Counted from the stretch's first letter, positions 51,503-61,098 are shown. The stretch: 64,000 bases of DNA from Phycisphaerae bacterium (GCA_029260165.1 JAJDDT010000050.1:57185-121184); one strand, 5' to 3'. The notes: generated by a model not told the origin, from the letters alone. Numbers and translations: made by a program.

Positions 51503-51538
51503 CCCCCGCCGGTGGATTTCCATCGGCGGGGGTTTTTT
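51503..51538 (+). terminator. Strong Rho-independent terminator of the giant gene
   Basis: A 14-base stem, C5-rich on one side and G5-rich on the other, with one G-U and a two-base loop (51503-51532), is followed by six Ts (51533-51538). It lies 33 bases after the stop codon and is the best terminator in the window. Confidence 0.92.
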
Positions 51539-51554
51539 GTGCGCCAACCGGTTT

Positions 51555-51753
51555 GCCCGCATTTCTCTCCGCACGGTCCTGTCCTGATTTTGAACGGGCG
51601 TGCGGAGTCCGAGGGGGGTGAAATCCGGACGATTGCAGGTTACACTCTGCCGCCGTGGGGTTGTTCCTCCGCGAACGCAAAACTGGATATGACAACCGTA
51701 TTGGTCGCACGAAGGCCTGTCTTTTTGCCATCCGTGCGGAGAGAAATGCGGGC
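51555..51753. repeat. 22-bp perfect inverted repeat flanking 155 bases, upstream of ABC genes
   Basis: The 22 bases at 51555-51576 (beginning GCCCGCATTT, ending CGCACGG) recur exactly inverted at 51732-51753. The left arm begins 17 bases after the terminator T-run and the right arm ends 14 bases before the ABC ATPase start. No direct repeat borders the arms, and no transposase is enclosed. It could fold as a long stem in the leader RNA or be a remnant of a small mobile element. A promoter-like pair TTGTTC (51661-51666), 17 bases, TGGATA (51684-51689) lies inside. Confidence 0.75.
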
Positions 51754-51766
51754 CGGGGACCTCCGA

Positions 51767-52714
51767 ATGCACGCCGTCGAAATGGACAACGTCACAAAAC
51801 GGTATGGATCACACACCGCCGTGGATGACCTCTCCCTCCGTGTGCCGGTGGGTTCTGTTTATGGCTTCATCGGTCCCAACGGATCGGGGAAAACGACCTC
51901 CCTGCGCATGATCATGGCCATCCTCTACCCGAACGAGGGGGCCATCAGCGTCCTCGGCAACGCCATCGCGGGCAAAGGTGCCGCGGACGATCGCGTCGGA
52001 TACCTCCCCGAAGAAAGAGGCCTGTACCGCAACATCACCGTCCGCGAGACGCTCAGGTTCCACGCCCGACTCAAGGGGCACGTTAACAACAAAAGCGACA
52101 TTGAATCCTGGCTAGAGCGCATGGGTTTGGAGGAATGGGGTGACAAGAAAATACAAGCGCTGTCCAAGGGCATGTCGCAAAAAGTTCAGATCATGGCCGC
52201 CGTCATCGCCCGTCCCGAGCTGATCATCCTTGATGAACCATTCACCGGACTCGATCCGGTCAACACCGATCTGCTTCGCGACATCATCCTCGACCTTCGC
52301 CGCGATGGCACGACCATCATTCTTTCCACGCACGACATGAACGTCGCCGAGAAAATGTGCGATGCCATCTTCATGATCTTCAACGGTCAGAAAGTTCTCG
52401 ACGGTACCATGGACAAAATCCAGTCCGACTATGGCCGCGACACGCTGCATGTTCGCGTCGAAGGCCATGATGGTCCGCTGGACAACATCGAAGGCGTGAC
52501 CGGTGTGACGGATCTGGGGCGGTATCAGGAGGTTCGAATCGCCCCCGGCACCGATACCCAGGGGATCCTGGCGAATCTCATGCAGCTCGGTCGCGTCGAG
52601 CATTTCGAGCTGGCCCGCCCGTCACTGCACGATATTTTCGTCCGCATCGCAGGCCCTGATGGGGCAGCCGCCATGAGTCAATCCGCCCAGACGGCAGGAG
52701 CGGGTCATGAATAA
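51767..52714 (+). CDS. ABC transporter ATP-binding protein (NatA-like)
   Basis: 315 residues from ATG 51767 (MHAVEMDNVTKRYG; ATG 51782 also possible). The longer frame from 51512 covers the inverted repeat and is unlikely. Motifs: GFIGPNGSGKTTSLRMI (Walker A, about 36-52), the signature ALSKGMSQKVQIMAAVIA (about 127-144), LIILDEPFTGLDPVNTDLL (Walker B, about 147-165) and the switch THDMNVAEKM. The C-terminal 90 residues form the regulatory extension typical of DrrA/NatA exporters. It overlaps the permease by eight bases; together they form an ABC-2 exporter, substrate unknown (sodium, drug or lipid classes occur in the family). Confidence 0.92.
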   Translation: MHAVEMDNVTKRYGSHTAVDDLSLRVPVGSVYGFIGPNGSGKTTSLRMIMAILYPNEGAISVLGNAIAGKGAADDRVGYLPEERGLYRNITVRETLRFHARLKGHVNNKSDIESWLERMGLEEWGDKKIQALSKGMSQKVQIMAAVIARPELIILDEPFTGLDPVNTDLLRDIILDLRRDGTTIILSTHDMNVAEKMCDAIFMIFNGQKVLDGTMDKIQSDYGRDTLHVRVEGHDGPLDNIEGVTGVTDLGRYQEVRIAPGTDTQGILANLMQLGRVEHFELARPSLHDIFVRIAGPDGAAAMSQSAQTAGAGHE

Positions 52715-54050
52715 AATGTTCGTCGTCGCCAGTCGCGAGTACCTCTCAGCCGTCCGCAGCAAAGCCTTCATCGTTACGATCATCGCCATGCCGATTCTGA
52801 TGAGCGCGGGTTTCATCGCGGAGCGCATCGCCGAGAAAGGCAAGAACGTCAGCGACCGCAGAGTGGCCATTATCGACCGCACAGGCCAACTCTACGACGG
52901 TCTCGTGACCGCAGCTGACCAACGCAATACGTTTGACGTATTTACCGAATCCGCGGACGACGACGGGCCACGCCAAACGGAGTCAAAATTTGTTCTCGAG
53001 AAAATCGAGCCTGGTGAGCAATCGGCGGACGAACTTGCGTACGCAATCTCCGAACGCATCCGAAAGGGTGATCTGTTCGCATTTGTGGACATCGGGTCAG
53101 CCATCCTGGACGCTGCACCCAACGCGAATCCCGACGCCGACAGGGAGGCCACGTTGCGTTACTACACTAACGCAACGACCTACCGCGCTCTACCGCGATG
53201 GCTTGGACAGGCGGTTTCGACGGCTGTTCAACAACATCGCATTCGCCGGGCAGGACTCGACCCGGACAAGCTCAATCTGATGCTCCGCGGACCCCCGATT
53301 GTTCAATTGGGACTGGTCGAGCGAGATGCCGGCACCGGCAGAATCGGTGAAGCCGAGACGATCGACCGCGTCGCCAGCTTCGTCGTCCCGATCGCGATGA
53401 TCATGCTTCTATTCGCCGTCATCATGACCGGTGCTTCCCCGCTGATCCAAAGCACGCTTGAAGAAAAGACCCAACGCATCGCCGAGGTGTTGCTTGCCTC
53501 ACTCTCGCCGTTCCAGTGGATGATGGGCAAGCTCCTGGGAATGGTGGGTGTCTCACTCACCATTGTCGCGGTCTATTTCGCGGGCGGCGCATTTATCGCG
53601 ATGAAAATGGACGTTTGGCAATACGTTCCCGTGCATCTGCTGGGCTGGTTCGCGCTCTATCAGGTGTTGGCTGTCCTGATGTTCGGAGCGTTGTTTATCG
53701 CCGTCGGGTCCGTCTGCTCCGACCATCGCGAAGCGCAGTCCGCCGTCATGCCGGTCATGATTCTGATCGTCATGCCGCTGATGTTGTTCGGGCAAATTGT
53801 GCAGGAGCCCAACGGTGCGTTCGCGACGTGGTTCTCGTTTTTCCCACCCGCCACACCGATGCTGATGCTGACCCGGCAGGCGATTCCCCCGGGCGTTCCG
53901 ACGTGGCAACCACTTGTCGCAGCGTTGCTTACGTTGTTGGCGACGATCGCGTGCATCTGGGCTGCCGGTCGGATTTTCCGCGTTGGTATTCTCGCGCAGG
54001 GCAAGGGAGCCGGTCTCAGGGAGATGGCCAAATGGATGATCAAGGGTTGA
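52707..54050 (+). CDS. ABC-2 type permease (NatB-like)
   Basis: 447 residues starting at ATG 52707, inside the end of the ATPase gene. A first helix (about 20-38) starts MNKMFVVASREYLSAVRSKAFIVTIIAMPILMSAGF, followed by a large extracytoplasmic domain (about 45-235), then six further helices (about 225-435) with LIQSTLEEKTQRIAEVLLASLSPFQWMMGKLLGM, the hallmark of NatB/ABC-2 permeases (EEKTxRxxEVLLxSxxPxxxLxGK). A cytoplasmic tail ends EMAKWMIKG. It completes the exporter with the upstream ATPase. Confidence 0.9.
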   Translation: MNKMFVVASREYLSAVRSKAFIVTIIAMPILMSAGFIAERIAEKGKNVSDRRVAIIDRTGQLYDGLVTAADQRNTFDVFTESADDDGPRQTESKFVLEKIEPGEQSADELAYAISERIRKGDLFAFVDIGSAILDAAPNANPDADREATLRYYTNATTYRALPRWLGQAVSTAVQQHRIRRAGLDPDKLNLMLRGPPIVQLGLVERDAGTGRIGEAETIDRVASFVVPIAMIMLLFAVIMTGASPLIQSTLEEKTQRIAEVLLASLSPFQWMMGKLLGMVGVSLTIVAVYFAGGAFIAMKMDVWQYVPVHLLGWFALYQVLAVLMFGALFIAVGSVCSDHREAQSAVMPVMILIVMPLMLFGQIVQEPNGAFATWFSFFPPATPMLMLTRQAIPPGVPTWQPLVAALLTLLATIACIWAAGRIFRVGILAQGKGAGLREMAKWMIKG

Positions 54051-54162
54051 TTCCCTTGCCGCGAAAACCGAAGTGGTGTAGTGACTACGCTCAATGTCGC
54101 CGTGTGGGGTGGTTTTCCGCAACGGCAATCCCAACAAAAACAATGTTCTGGAAAGGATAATC

Positions 54163-54969
54163 ATGTTTTCAAAAGTCAGTCCGCGTATCGTTCGGACGTT
54201 CGTCGTTCGACCGGTGATCTGCCTCATTGCGATGGCATGTGCGATGAATGCCACCAACCTCGCCTACGCCGACGATCTTCCAACCGGTGAGCAGGTGATG
54301 GAAAAATACATCGAAAAAACCGGTGGAAAAAAGGCGTACGATGCCGTCAAGACACGCATCATGAAATTGAACGTCGAAGGCCCTGGGCAAAAAATGAAAA
54401 TGACTTTCCTCGCCGCCCCACCCAACAAGATGACTCAGATCATGGATTCTGAAATGATGGGCGAGATGCGGCAGGGATACGATGGGGAACATGTCTGGAT
54501 GATGGGAGCCATGACCGGTGTGATGCTGCTCACGGGTCCACAGGCAGACATGATCAAATCGCAGGCTGATTTTGATCGCGAGTACAACTGGAAGGAGACA
54601 TTCGAGAAGGTCGAGTGTACCGAATTGATCGATTTTCATGAAGAACAGTGCTACAAGGTCAAATGCACCGGCAAGGACGGAAGTTCGGAAACGCAGTATT
54701 TTTCAAAGGAATCAGGCCTGATGATCGGCAAGGAACAAGACAACAGGGGAATGAGTGTCACCACCAGGTTGAGCGATTACAGGAAGTCCGGTGATCTGCT
54801 TTACCCGCACAAGATCATCCAGGGCATGCCCGGAATGGGTGAGTTTGCGATCACGGTCGAATCCGTGGAATTCAACAAGGACATCCCCGACGAAACGTTC
54901 ATGCCGGCCGAAGTAAAGGCCAAAATCGCCGAACAATCCGGTGGTTCCGAGAAGAAAACGGGCGAATAA
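54163..54969 (+). CDS. Exported LolA-like protein
   Basis: 268 residues from ATG 54163, with GAAAGGA five bases upstream; the in-frame ATG at 54094 overlaps nothing useful. Signal peptide 1-36 (PVICLIAMACAMNATNLAYA). The mature part begins DLPTGEQVMEKYIEKTGGKKAYDAVKTRIMKLNV and runs as beta strands typical of LolA/LolB-like or DUF4292-type folds, with CTELIDFHEEQCYKVKCTGKDGSSETQYFSKESGLMIG (one Cys pair) and LYPHKIIQGMPGMGEFAITVESVEFNKDIPDETFMPAE at the end. It may bind lipid or a hydrophobic ligand in the periplasm. It follows the ABC permease by about 112 bases and is convergent with folP. Confidence 0.72.
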   Translation: MFSKVSPRIVRTFVVRPVICLIAMACAMNATNLAYADDLPTGEQVMEKYIEKTGGKKAYDAVKTRIMKLNVEGPGQKMKMTFLAAPPNKMTQIMDSEMMGEMRQGYDGEHVWMMGAMTGVMLLTGPQADMIKSQADFDREYNWKETFEKVECTELIDFHEEQCYKVKCTGKDGSSETQYFSKESGLMIGKEQDNRGMSVTTRLSDYRKSGDLLYPHKIIQGMPGMGEFAITVESVEFNKDIPDETFMPAEVKAKIAEQSGGSEKKTGE

Positions 54970-54990
54970 GCCACCCGGTGCACAATAATT

Positions 54991-55836
54991 TCACGGCGCG
55001 TTGCGGATGGAGGAGACCATTCGCAACGCGTCTCTTGTTTGCGCGACGTCGTGCACCCGAATCATCTGCACGCCCGCCATCGCCGCCCAAACCGCGCACG
55101 CCACCGAACCGATCAACCGATCGGCTGGTTCGTCCTGCCCCGATATTTTCCCGATGAACGACTTTCGCGATGCCCCGACCAACACCGGCAACCCTGTCGC
55201 GACAAACCGATCCAGATGACGCATCAGCGACAGATTGTGTTCCACCGTCTTGCCAAAACCGATCCCAGGGTCAATCGCCAACTGCTCTCGCCCGACTCCC
55301 GCGTCGGCCAGGGCGGCCACCCGATCCGTCAGAAAACCCAGGACATCCTCAATGACATCGTCATACTCGATCTCCCCAACCTGCATAGACTCAGGTGTTT
55401 TTCGCATGTGCATCAGGATCAACGGGACACCCGTCTCGCGAACGGCCTCGACCATGGCATTGTCCGCGGTTGCAGCTGACACGTCATTCACGATGTCCGC
55501 CCCAAGCTCGATCGCCCGTCGAGCCACCCTGGCTGACCGCGTATCGATGGAAATCGGTACCGCCGGATGCTCCGCCCGAATCCGTGGCAGGACCGTTTCA
55601 ACACGCGAAATCTGCTCCGCCGTCGGGACTTCCGCTGCCCCAGGTCGCGTCGACTCAGCCCCGACGTCGAGGATATCCGCCCCCTCTGCGATCATCTCCC
55701 GCGCGCGGGCGACGGCATCGTCCACCCTCAGAAACGCTCCGCCATCTGAAAACGAGTCCGGCGTGACGTTCAGAACCCCCATCAAAAACGGGGCCGTCGA
55801 AAAATCGACGACCCCGTGTCGTAATTCCCAAATCAT
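54991..55836 (-). CDS. folP: Dihydropteroate synthase
   Basis: 281 residues from ATG 55836, ten bases after the ftsH stop; longer frames only run into ftsH. FolP joins p-aminobenzoate to dihydropterin pyrophosphate in folate synthesis and is the sulfonamide target. All motifs are visible: LMGVLNVTPDSFSDGG, ADILDVGAESTRPGA, PISIDTRSARVA, DIVNDVSA, LILMHMRKTPESMQ, LAIDPGIGFGKTVEHN and VGASRKSFIG. It is the last gene of the minus-strand operon; the pairing with ftsH is also seen in other bacteria. Confidence 0.95.
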   Translation of the reverse strand: MIWELRHGVVDFSTAPFLMGVLNVTPDSFSDGGAFLRVDDAVARAREMIAEGADILDVGAESTRPGAAEVPTAEQISRVETVLPRIRAEHPAVPISIDTRSARVARRAIELGADIVNDVSAATADNAMVEAVRETGVPLILMHMRKTPESMQVGEIEYDDVIEDVLGFLTDRVAALADAGVGREQLAIDPGIGFGKTVEHNLSLMRHLDRFVATGLPVLVGASRKSFIGKISGQDEPADRLIGSVACAVWAAMAGVQMIRVHDVAQTRDALRMVSSIRNAP

Positions 55837-55846
55837 GTCGCCGAGT

Positions 55847-57859
55847 CTACCCAGGCTGAGGCAATGTGCCACCCCCGAGGTCCGTCTCCGGGTCCGCCTG
55901 GATCGGACGCGCCTGCCCAACGTCATCACGCGGTGACGCATCGTCCAGCAAATCAGCGACTGACGGACGTTCCAGAGACTCGCCGCGAATGATGGCGTTC
56001 ACCTCGTCACCCGAAATCGTCTCATATTTTAGCAACGCCAGTGCCAACGCTTCACCCTTGTCCTTGTATTCGATCATCACAGCTTTGGCCTGCTCGTAGG
56101 CTTTGTCCATCATCTGTTTGACAGCGCCGTCGATCTTGTGAGCGGTTTCGTCGGAATAAGATCGCGAGGAAAGCTCGAACATCCCGCCCGCCTCGTCACC
56201 GTGAAACACGAACCCGATGTCCGGGTCCATGCCCCATTCGGTCACCATGTTCCGGGCAATCTCGGTCGCCTGACGAATATCGCCCGACGCCCCGCTGCTG
56301 ATCTCACCGCAGTACACCTCTTCCGCAATCCGCCCACCAAGGCAAACCCGAATCTGTGCGTCCAGAAACGATTTGGAAAACAACATGCGGTCGCGCTCCG
56401 GCAGCGAGAACGTCGCCCCGCCCATCGAACCACGCGGAATGATGCTCACCTTGTGCAGCGGGTCGGCATGTTTTTCCAACGCCTGAATCAGCGCGTGGCC
56501 AGCCTCATGGTAGGCAACAACCTTTTGATCGTGCTCGTCGACGACTCTGCTCTTGTTCGCCCTGCCCCATCGCACCTTGTCACGCGATTCGTCAAGATCC
56601 TCCTGCTCCACATACTCCTTGTTCGCCATCGTCGCGATCAGGGCAGCCTCGTTGATGATGGCAGCAAGATCCGCACCGCTGAACATCGGCGTGCCTCGCG
56701 CCAACCGACGCAGGTCCACCGTCGGCCCGAGCTTGATCTTCCTGGCATGTACCTTCAGGATTTCATACCGACCCTGCACGTCCGGCAATGACACGCTCAC
56801 CTGCCGATCAAACCGCCCCGGACGAATCAATGCGGGATCCAGAACATCCACGCGGTTGGTGGCTGCGATGACAATCACCTGATCCGACGTATCAAAACCA
56901 TCCATTTCGACCAGAATCGCGTTGAGCGTCTGCTCGCGCTCGTCGTGTCCACCACCACCGAAGTTGGCTCCGCGACGACGTCCGACCGCGTCAATCTCAT
57001 CAAGGAAAATAATGCAGGGCGAGTTGTCCTTGGCCTGCTTGAACAGATCGCGAACGCGCGACGCCCCCACGCCGACGAACATCTCGACAAAATCCGAACC
57101 GCTGATCGAGAAGAACGGGACGTCCGCCTCACCGGCGATCGCCTTGGCGAGCAGGGTCTTGCCGCAACCGGGCAGTCCAACAAGCAAAACACCACGCGGA
57201 ATGCGCCCCCCAAGCCGTTGAAATTTCTTGGGGTTCTTCAGGAACTCGATGATCTCCGCCACTTCGTCCTTGGCTTCGGCAATGCCCGCGACGTCCGCAA
57301 AGCTCACATTCGTGTGCTCCTTGCTCTGCACGCGATGGCGGGATCGACCGAAGCTCCCGAACATTCCTGCCCCGCCACCCGCGCCGCGAAGCTGCCGAAA
57401 GACGAAGAACCAGATGAACGCGAAGATCAGCAACCAGGGCAGCAGGCTGATCAGCACCTGGACCAGCACACTTTCCTGCTCCATGCGAATCTCGGTGCCG
57501 GGAGTCACCAGACGAAGCTTGTCGGCATATTCGGTGGGGTTCATCATCGGTCGGATGGCCACCTCGAACTTCCGCGTGCCGGTTCCCGTATCCCCCTGAA
57601 CCAGTTTTCGCGTACCACGAATGTCCGTGTCGCGAATAATGATCTCCTCGACGTCGCCCGCCTCCACAAGAGTCATGAATTCGCCATACGCTATCTGCTC
57701 GCGATCATCCATCCCCTGGTTCAGCAGAACCACGAGCATGATCGCAAGGGCCACAAACACGAGCCAACTCATCACACCACGCGGCATTCGCGCACCAGGT
57801 TCGCCGGGACGCGGTGGTGTTGGCTTGTTATTCTGTTGTTGACCGTCGCTGTCGGCCAT
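55847..57859 (-). CDS. ftsH: ATP-dependent zinc metalloprotease FtsH
   Basis: 670 residues, a full FtsH. N-terminal membrane helix (about 30-47), a periplasmic segment (about 50-130), a second helix (about 135-155), then the AAA domain with Walker A GLPGCGKT (228-235; the usual Thr is Cys), Walker B FLDEID (285-290), the second region of homology near [19 protein letters not shown], and the protease motif HEAGH (451-455) with a distal Asp. It degrades unneeded membrane and soluble regulators, often controlling LpxC or sigma-32 in other bacteria. It sits between the LptE-like and folP genes, separated by 87 and 10 bases. Confidence 0.96.
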   Translation of the reverse strand: MADSDGQQQNNKPTPPRPGEPGARMPRGVMSWLVFVALAIMLVVLLNQGMDDREQIAYGEFMTLVEAGDVEEIIIRDTDIRGTRKLVQGDTGTGTRKFEVAIRPMMNPTEYADKLRLVTPGTEIRMEQESVLVQVLISLLPWLLIFAFIWFFVFRQLRGAGGGAGMFGSFGRSRHRVQSKEHTNVSFADVAGIAEAKDEVAEIIEFLKNPKKFQRLGGRIPRGVLLVGLPGCGKTLLAKAIAGEADVPFFSISGSDFVEMFVGVGASRVRDLFKQAKDNSPCIIFLDEIDAVGRRRGANFGGGGHDEREQTLNAILVEMDGFDTSDQVIVIAATNRVDVLDPALIRPGRFDRQVSVSLPDVQGRYEILKVHARKIKLGPTVDLRRLARGTPMFSGADLAAIINEAALIATMANKEYVEQEDLDESRDKVRWGRANKSRVVDEHDQKVVAYHEAGHALIQALEKHADPLHKVSIIPRGSMGGATFSLPERDRMLFSKSFLDAQIRVCLGGRIAEEVYCGEISSGASGDIRQATEIARNMVTEWGMDPDIGFVFHGDEAGGMFELSSRSYSDETAHKIDGAVKQMMDKAYEQAKAVMIEYKDKGEALALALLKYETISGDEVNAIIRGESLERPSVADLLDDASPRDDVGQARPIQADPETDLGGGTLPQPG

Positions 57860-57946
57860 TGAATGTTCACTCCCTCATGTCAGCGGCCCGCGGCGACCCG
57901 AAGAAAACGCATCGCATCGCATGACCCCATCACGATCATAGGTCGT

Positions 57947-58450
57947 TTACCAGTCGTTTTCCATGGCTTCGACCATCCGCTCAGCCAGACTGTCGATGCC
58001 GCGAACGCGTGTTGTGTCAAAATCCTCGCCCACAGGCGGGATGTACGTTGTTGTATGCACGAATCGGGGATACTCCCGCAGAAACTTGCCGTCGCGAAGG
58101 TCTTTCCATCGCCAACGGAGGATGTACGTCGTGCCAATCTCCCGGGGCAGATCCGTGTCAAAATCGGTGCCCAGCGTTCGCTGCTGAACCTCAAGAATCT
58201 CCCCGCTGATAACACTATCGGCTCGCTCGCGGGTGGCGATGCGGTAAGGCGTGTCCAATTCGACCCGTTTCACCAGGGCTTCCGTCAGATTGAACTCCAG
58301 CTCCCGTCGAAAATCCCGCGAATGAAACATCTCGACGCTGACCGTCTGAATATCCCGTCGAAACGGTCGCTCCGTCGAATACCCGCAACCGGTCAGGGAC
58401 ATCAATAGCCCCAAACCAACAACGACCGAAAATATACGCGTCGGCTTCAT
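57947..58450 (-). CDS. LptE-like lipoprotein of outer-membrane LPS assembly
   Basis: 167 residues starting at ATG 58450, overlapping the BamD-like stop as ATGA. Signal peptide with lipobox SLTGC (Cys about 22) followed by GYSTERPFRRDIQTVSVEMFHSRDFRRELEFNLTEALVKRVELDTPYRIA, the LptE pattern (GYxxxxxxxx-I-V-xx-F-N-RRELExxLTxAxxxxV). LptE plugs the LptD channel that inserts LPS into the outer membrane. No LptD is in the window. The position after a BamD-like gene and before ftsH supports an outer-membrane-biogenesis operon. Confidence 0.82.
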   Translation of the reverse strand: MKPTRIFSVVVGLGLLMSLTGCGYSTERPFRRDIQTVSVEMFHSRDFRRELEFNLTEALVKRVELDTPYRIATRERADSVISGEILEVQQRTLGTDFDTDLPREIGTTYILRWRWKDLRDGKFLREYPRFVHTTTYIPPVGEDFDTTRVRGIDSLAERMVEAMENDW

Positions 58451-59466
58451 TTCGTCGGCTCCTCGGGCGTTTGATCAGGCACGTTGTCCGCTCGCCTCGC
58501 CGCGATCGTCTCAGGCCAGTTGTCCTTCGTGGACCGATAATAAAACGCGGCTGCCTCCCCCTGCCCGATGCGATCGTAGAACTGACCGGTCTCAAACTCC
58601 TTGGTCGCGCGACGCTCGCGAATATCGTTCAAAACCAGTCCGATACCCTCCTGTTCCGCCAACCCCGGAAACTGCCGCCGATAAAGGTCGTATCGCTCGG
58701 CTGCCTCAATCAACGGCGCGTCGTCAAACCGCGTCCCCGAAAACCCCGCAAGAGCAGCCTCCGCACTGCGGCGAAGGGCATATCGATAGTAGCGGCTGTT
58801 GCCATGTTCCTGCACCAGTCGCCTGTACTCGATCTCCGCAAGCCCGAAATCCCCCTTCGCGAAAAAATAGTCCCCCTTCGCTTTTAACGCCTGCTCAGCC
58901 AGGCTTGTTTCCGCGTAGCTCGTGGAAATATCGTCGAGAATTTCGAGACCCGTTTCCTCCATCGATCCCCACCGAAACCCCAGCCAATTCCTGCGTTTCA
59001 CACCGGACAACTGCACTTCCGCAATGTTGAACAACTCGATCAGCACATCTTCCATAACGGTGCTCGATGAATAGTCATCCAGAAAAACGTCCAGCGTCAG
59101 GTACGCTTCATAATAGCGGCGGCGGGCCTTTTGTACCTTCGCCTTTAATACCACCGCATTTGGATAGACCAACTCCGATTCGTCGTAGGACTTGAACCAC
59201 TTCCCGACAAGACGGTTGGCCCGGTCAAACTCGCCATCACCAAATGCTTTCTGAGCAATGGCCAGATCGCCCCCGCTCGTCCCGGGCGTCGGCGGAGATT
59301 TCTCGATCCACCTCTCGCGCGACGCGTCCCACTGCAACTGCTCCGATCGCGGTGGCTCGGACGCTTCCGCGACAATTCCACCCATCAAACAGGACGAGAC
59401 AGCCAGCATCCACATGCCACGCGCCAGCCGGCGACGTTTGATTTGATTTGGGAATTGTTGGTTCAC
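58447..59466 (-). CDS. BamD/YfiO-like TPR lipoprotein or exported protein
   Basis: 339 residues. An N-terminal basic stretch and hydrophobic segment (about 15-33, AVSSCLMGGIVAEAS) mark export; a lipobox is not perfect (SSCLMG). The mature part is a series of TPR-like helical hairpins as in BamD/YfiO: GDLAIAQKAFGDGEFDRANRLVGKWFKSYDESELV, a repeat with YYEAYLTLDVFLDDYSSST, and AKGDYFFAKGDFGLAEIEYRRLVQEHGNSRYYRYALRRSAEAALAGF. BamD organises the beta-barrel insertion complex. The homology is by pattern only, so a general TPR protein is possible. It overlaps lptE by four bases, and the DUF368 gene lies 54 bases upstream. Confidence 0.78.
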   Translation of the reverse strand: MNQQFPNQIKRRRLARGMWMLAVSSCLMGGIVAEASEPPRSEQLQWDASRERWIEKSPPTPGTSGGDLAIAQKAFGDGEFDRANRLVGKWFKSYDESELVYPNAVVLKAKVQKARRRYYEAYLTLDVFLDDYSSSTVMEDVLIELFNIAEVQLSGVKRRNWLGFRWGSMEETGLEILDDISTSYAETSLAEQALKAKGDYFFAKGDFGLAEIEYRRLVQEHGNSRYYRYALRRSAEAALAGFSGTRFDDAPLIEAAERYDLYRRQFPGLAEQEGIGLVLNDIRERRATKEFETGQFYDRIGQGEAAAFYYRSTKDNWPETIAARRADNVPDQTPEEPTK

Positions 59467-59520
59467 AGATTCGCGCCTCTCAACCCATATTGCCGCCTCA
59501 GACGCCCATTGACAACCCCC

Positions 59521-60528
59521 CTACACGTCCGAACGACCCCGCCTGCCCAGTATCGTCGTCCCACAGAAACCCGCAATCACCATCAGGCCCGCCGGGACCA
59601 CGCTGCCCGTCGCGTAGTCCGACACCGTTCGATCACCCCAATGGGTTGATATCTGTCCCATCAGCGACTCGTGCGAGGGCTCCTCCGGCGGTGCAATACC
59701 CACTTTCGCCATGTAGACCACCAACTCCTCCGCTGATCGATTCTCCAACGCGTCCTGCGACGGTTCGCGACCAAAAGGCCACAACCCGATCACGGATCCC
59801 ACCAACATGCCGAGCAGAAATCCCACCGTCGCCCGTTCAAATCGGTGCATCAGAAATTTCAGCACATTTGACAACAGCACAATCCCAAGCCCCGCCCCGA
59901 TCGCGACAGGTATCAGGACGCGCAGATTCATGGATTCGACGGCAGCCACGACGCGTTCATACTGCCCCAAAATCAGGAGCATGTACGATCCGCTGATCCC
60001 GGGCAGCACCATCGTGGTCGCAGCCACCATCCCCACGCCAACGTCCACCCCCATGTTGACCGGCAACGCGGAGGTGCGATTCGCCACCGCGATGGCGGTC
60101 ATCAAGCCCATTCCCGCCACTATCGCCGACACAGCCGACGCGGTTTTGCGGTCCAGCGATCGCCACAACAAGGGTGCCCCGCCCAGCGTCAGCCCGATGA
60201 ACAACGCGTACATGGCTGACGTGTAGTGAAACAACAGATACAGAATCAACGGAGCCAACCCCTTGATCGCCCCCAATGCGAAAAACCCCAAAACCCCCAG
60301 AAACAGGAATCGCCGCTTGCTGAACCGAAAGGCAGACACGTCGGCAACGCTGTCGATGAACTCGTTGTAGATTCCGATGGCGAGGATCATCGTTCCGCCC
60401 GATACGCCGGGGATCAGGTTCGCAGTCCCCATCAGGACGCCCCCAAAGGCTGTCCTGACGTGCCCTGGTGCGGGCGACGGCGGGTCTGGCGAGGGTTTCG
60501 GGCTCGCGTTGGGCGGTTTGTCAGCCAT
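59521..60528 (-). CDS. DUF368 membrane protein (PopT-like undecaprenyl-phosphate translocase)
   Basis: 335 residues. After a Pro-rich cytoplasmic N-terminus (1-25) come about nine helices, the first with HVRTAFGGVLMGTANLIPGVSGGTMILAIGIYNEFI, the DUF368 signature; a second copy of the motif appears as MVLPGISGSYMLLILGQYE, so the two inverted halves are visible. DUF368 proteins (PopT) were recently shown to recycle the lipid carrier undecaprenyl phosphate across the membrane, which fits a gene next to envelope genes. A central loop with PPEEPSHESLMGQ is unusual. It is first in the bamD-lptE-ftsH-folP series. Confidence 0.86.
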   Translation of the reverse strand: MADKPPNASPKPSPDPPSPAPGHVRTAFGGVLMGTANLIPGVSGGTMILAIGIYNEFIDSVADVSAFRFSKRRFLFLGVLGFFALGAIKGLAPLILYLLFHYTSAMYALFIGLTLGGAPLLWRSLDRKTASAVSAIVAGMGLMTAIAVANRTSALPVNMGVDVGVGMVAATTMVLPGISGSYMLLILGQYERVVAAVESMNLRVLIPVAIGAGLGIVLLSNVLKFLMHRFERATVGFLLGMLVGSVIGLWPFGREPSQDALENRSAEELVVYMAKVGIAPPEEPSHESLMGQISTHWGDRTVSDYATGSVVPAGLMVIAGFCGTTILGRRGRSDV

Positions 60529-60658
60529 GAATGCTCCTTGAATCGGTCACACCATAGCCATCCGCCCCTCGCTGTCCACTCTGTTGAAATAACGCAGATC
60601 AACCTGTCCGACGGCAGAATAGCGGGTAAAATCAGGTCGAAAGGACAAATACAACTCC

Positions 60659-61057
60659 ATGAGCCAAACAGGTCGCCTCGTCGCCATCGCCGATGTTTTC
60701 ATCGAATCGCATCCCAGCCTGTTCGAGCAGATGCACTGGTTCTACGGCGAATTGATCGATCTCAGGACCGCTGCGACGATTCATGACCGGGGCGAACCGC
60801 CCACGGAGATTCGCTTCCGATCGGACCGCCATGACCTCTGTATCGCCCTGACCGATTTCCCGAAAATCGAATCCATCGACGTACGCGTCATTTGCGAGGT
60901 CCCATCGCTTGAGGACGTGACCGACCAGTTGACCGAAAGGAAATACGACCACGACCGGCTTCATGGTCTCGCCCATACCGACCGACGCCTGCATCTTCTG
61001 GACCCAGCCGGCAATCGTGTTGAAATCCGTAGATTATGGCCTCAACGGACGGTTTGA
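60659..61057 (+). CDS. VOC (glyoxalase/bleomycin-resistance) superfamily-like protein
   Basis: 132 residues. Low sequence similarity, but the pattern of one VOC module is visible: a first strand with VAIADVFIESHPSLFEQMHWFYGELIDLRTA, then PTEIRFRSDRHDLCIALTDFPKIESIDVRVICEVPSLEDVTDQL, and the final LHLLDPAGNRVEIRRLWPQR typical of the metal-site end of the second half (the DPxGNxxEI motif). VOC proteins are metal-dependent isomerases, dioxygenases or resistance proteins; no substrate can be named. Its stop lies near the coaE promoter region, so the two genes need not be coupled. Confidence 0.78.
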   Translation: MSQTGRLVAIADVFIESHPSLFEQMHWFYGELIDLRTAATIHDRGEPPTEIRFRSDRHDLCIALTDFPKIESIDVRVICEVPSLEDVTDQLTERKYDHDRLHGLAHTDRRLHLLDPAGNRVEIRRLWPQRTV

Positions 61058-61098
61058 AGCGTCGCGGAACTTTCCCGTCAGGACGCGGCAAATACTTC

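Noticed and set aside
51512..51766. Upstream extension of the ABC ATPase frame
   Set aside because: It translates the inverted repeat region; no NatA protein carries such an N-terminus.
59448..59996. Plus-strand Pro/Arg-rich frames opposite the DUF368 and BamD-like genes
   Set aside because: They are GC-rich antisense shadows of clear genes with family motifs on the minus strand.
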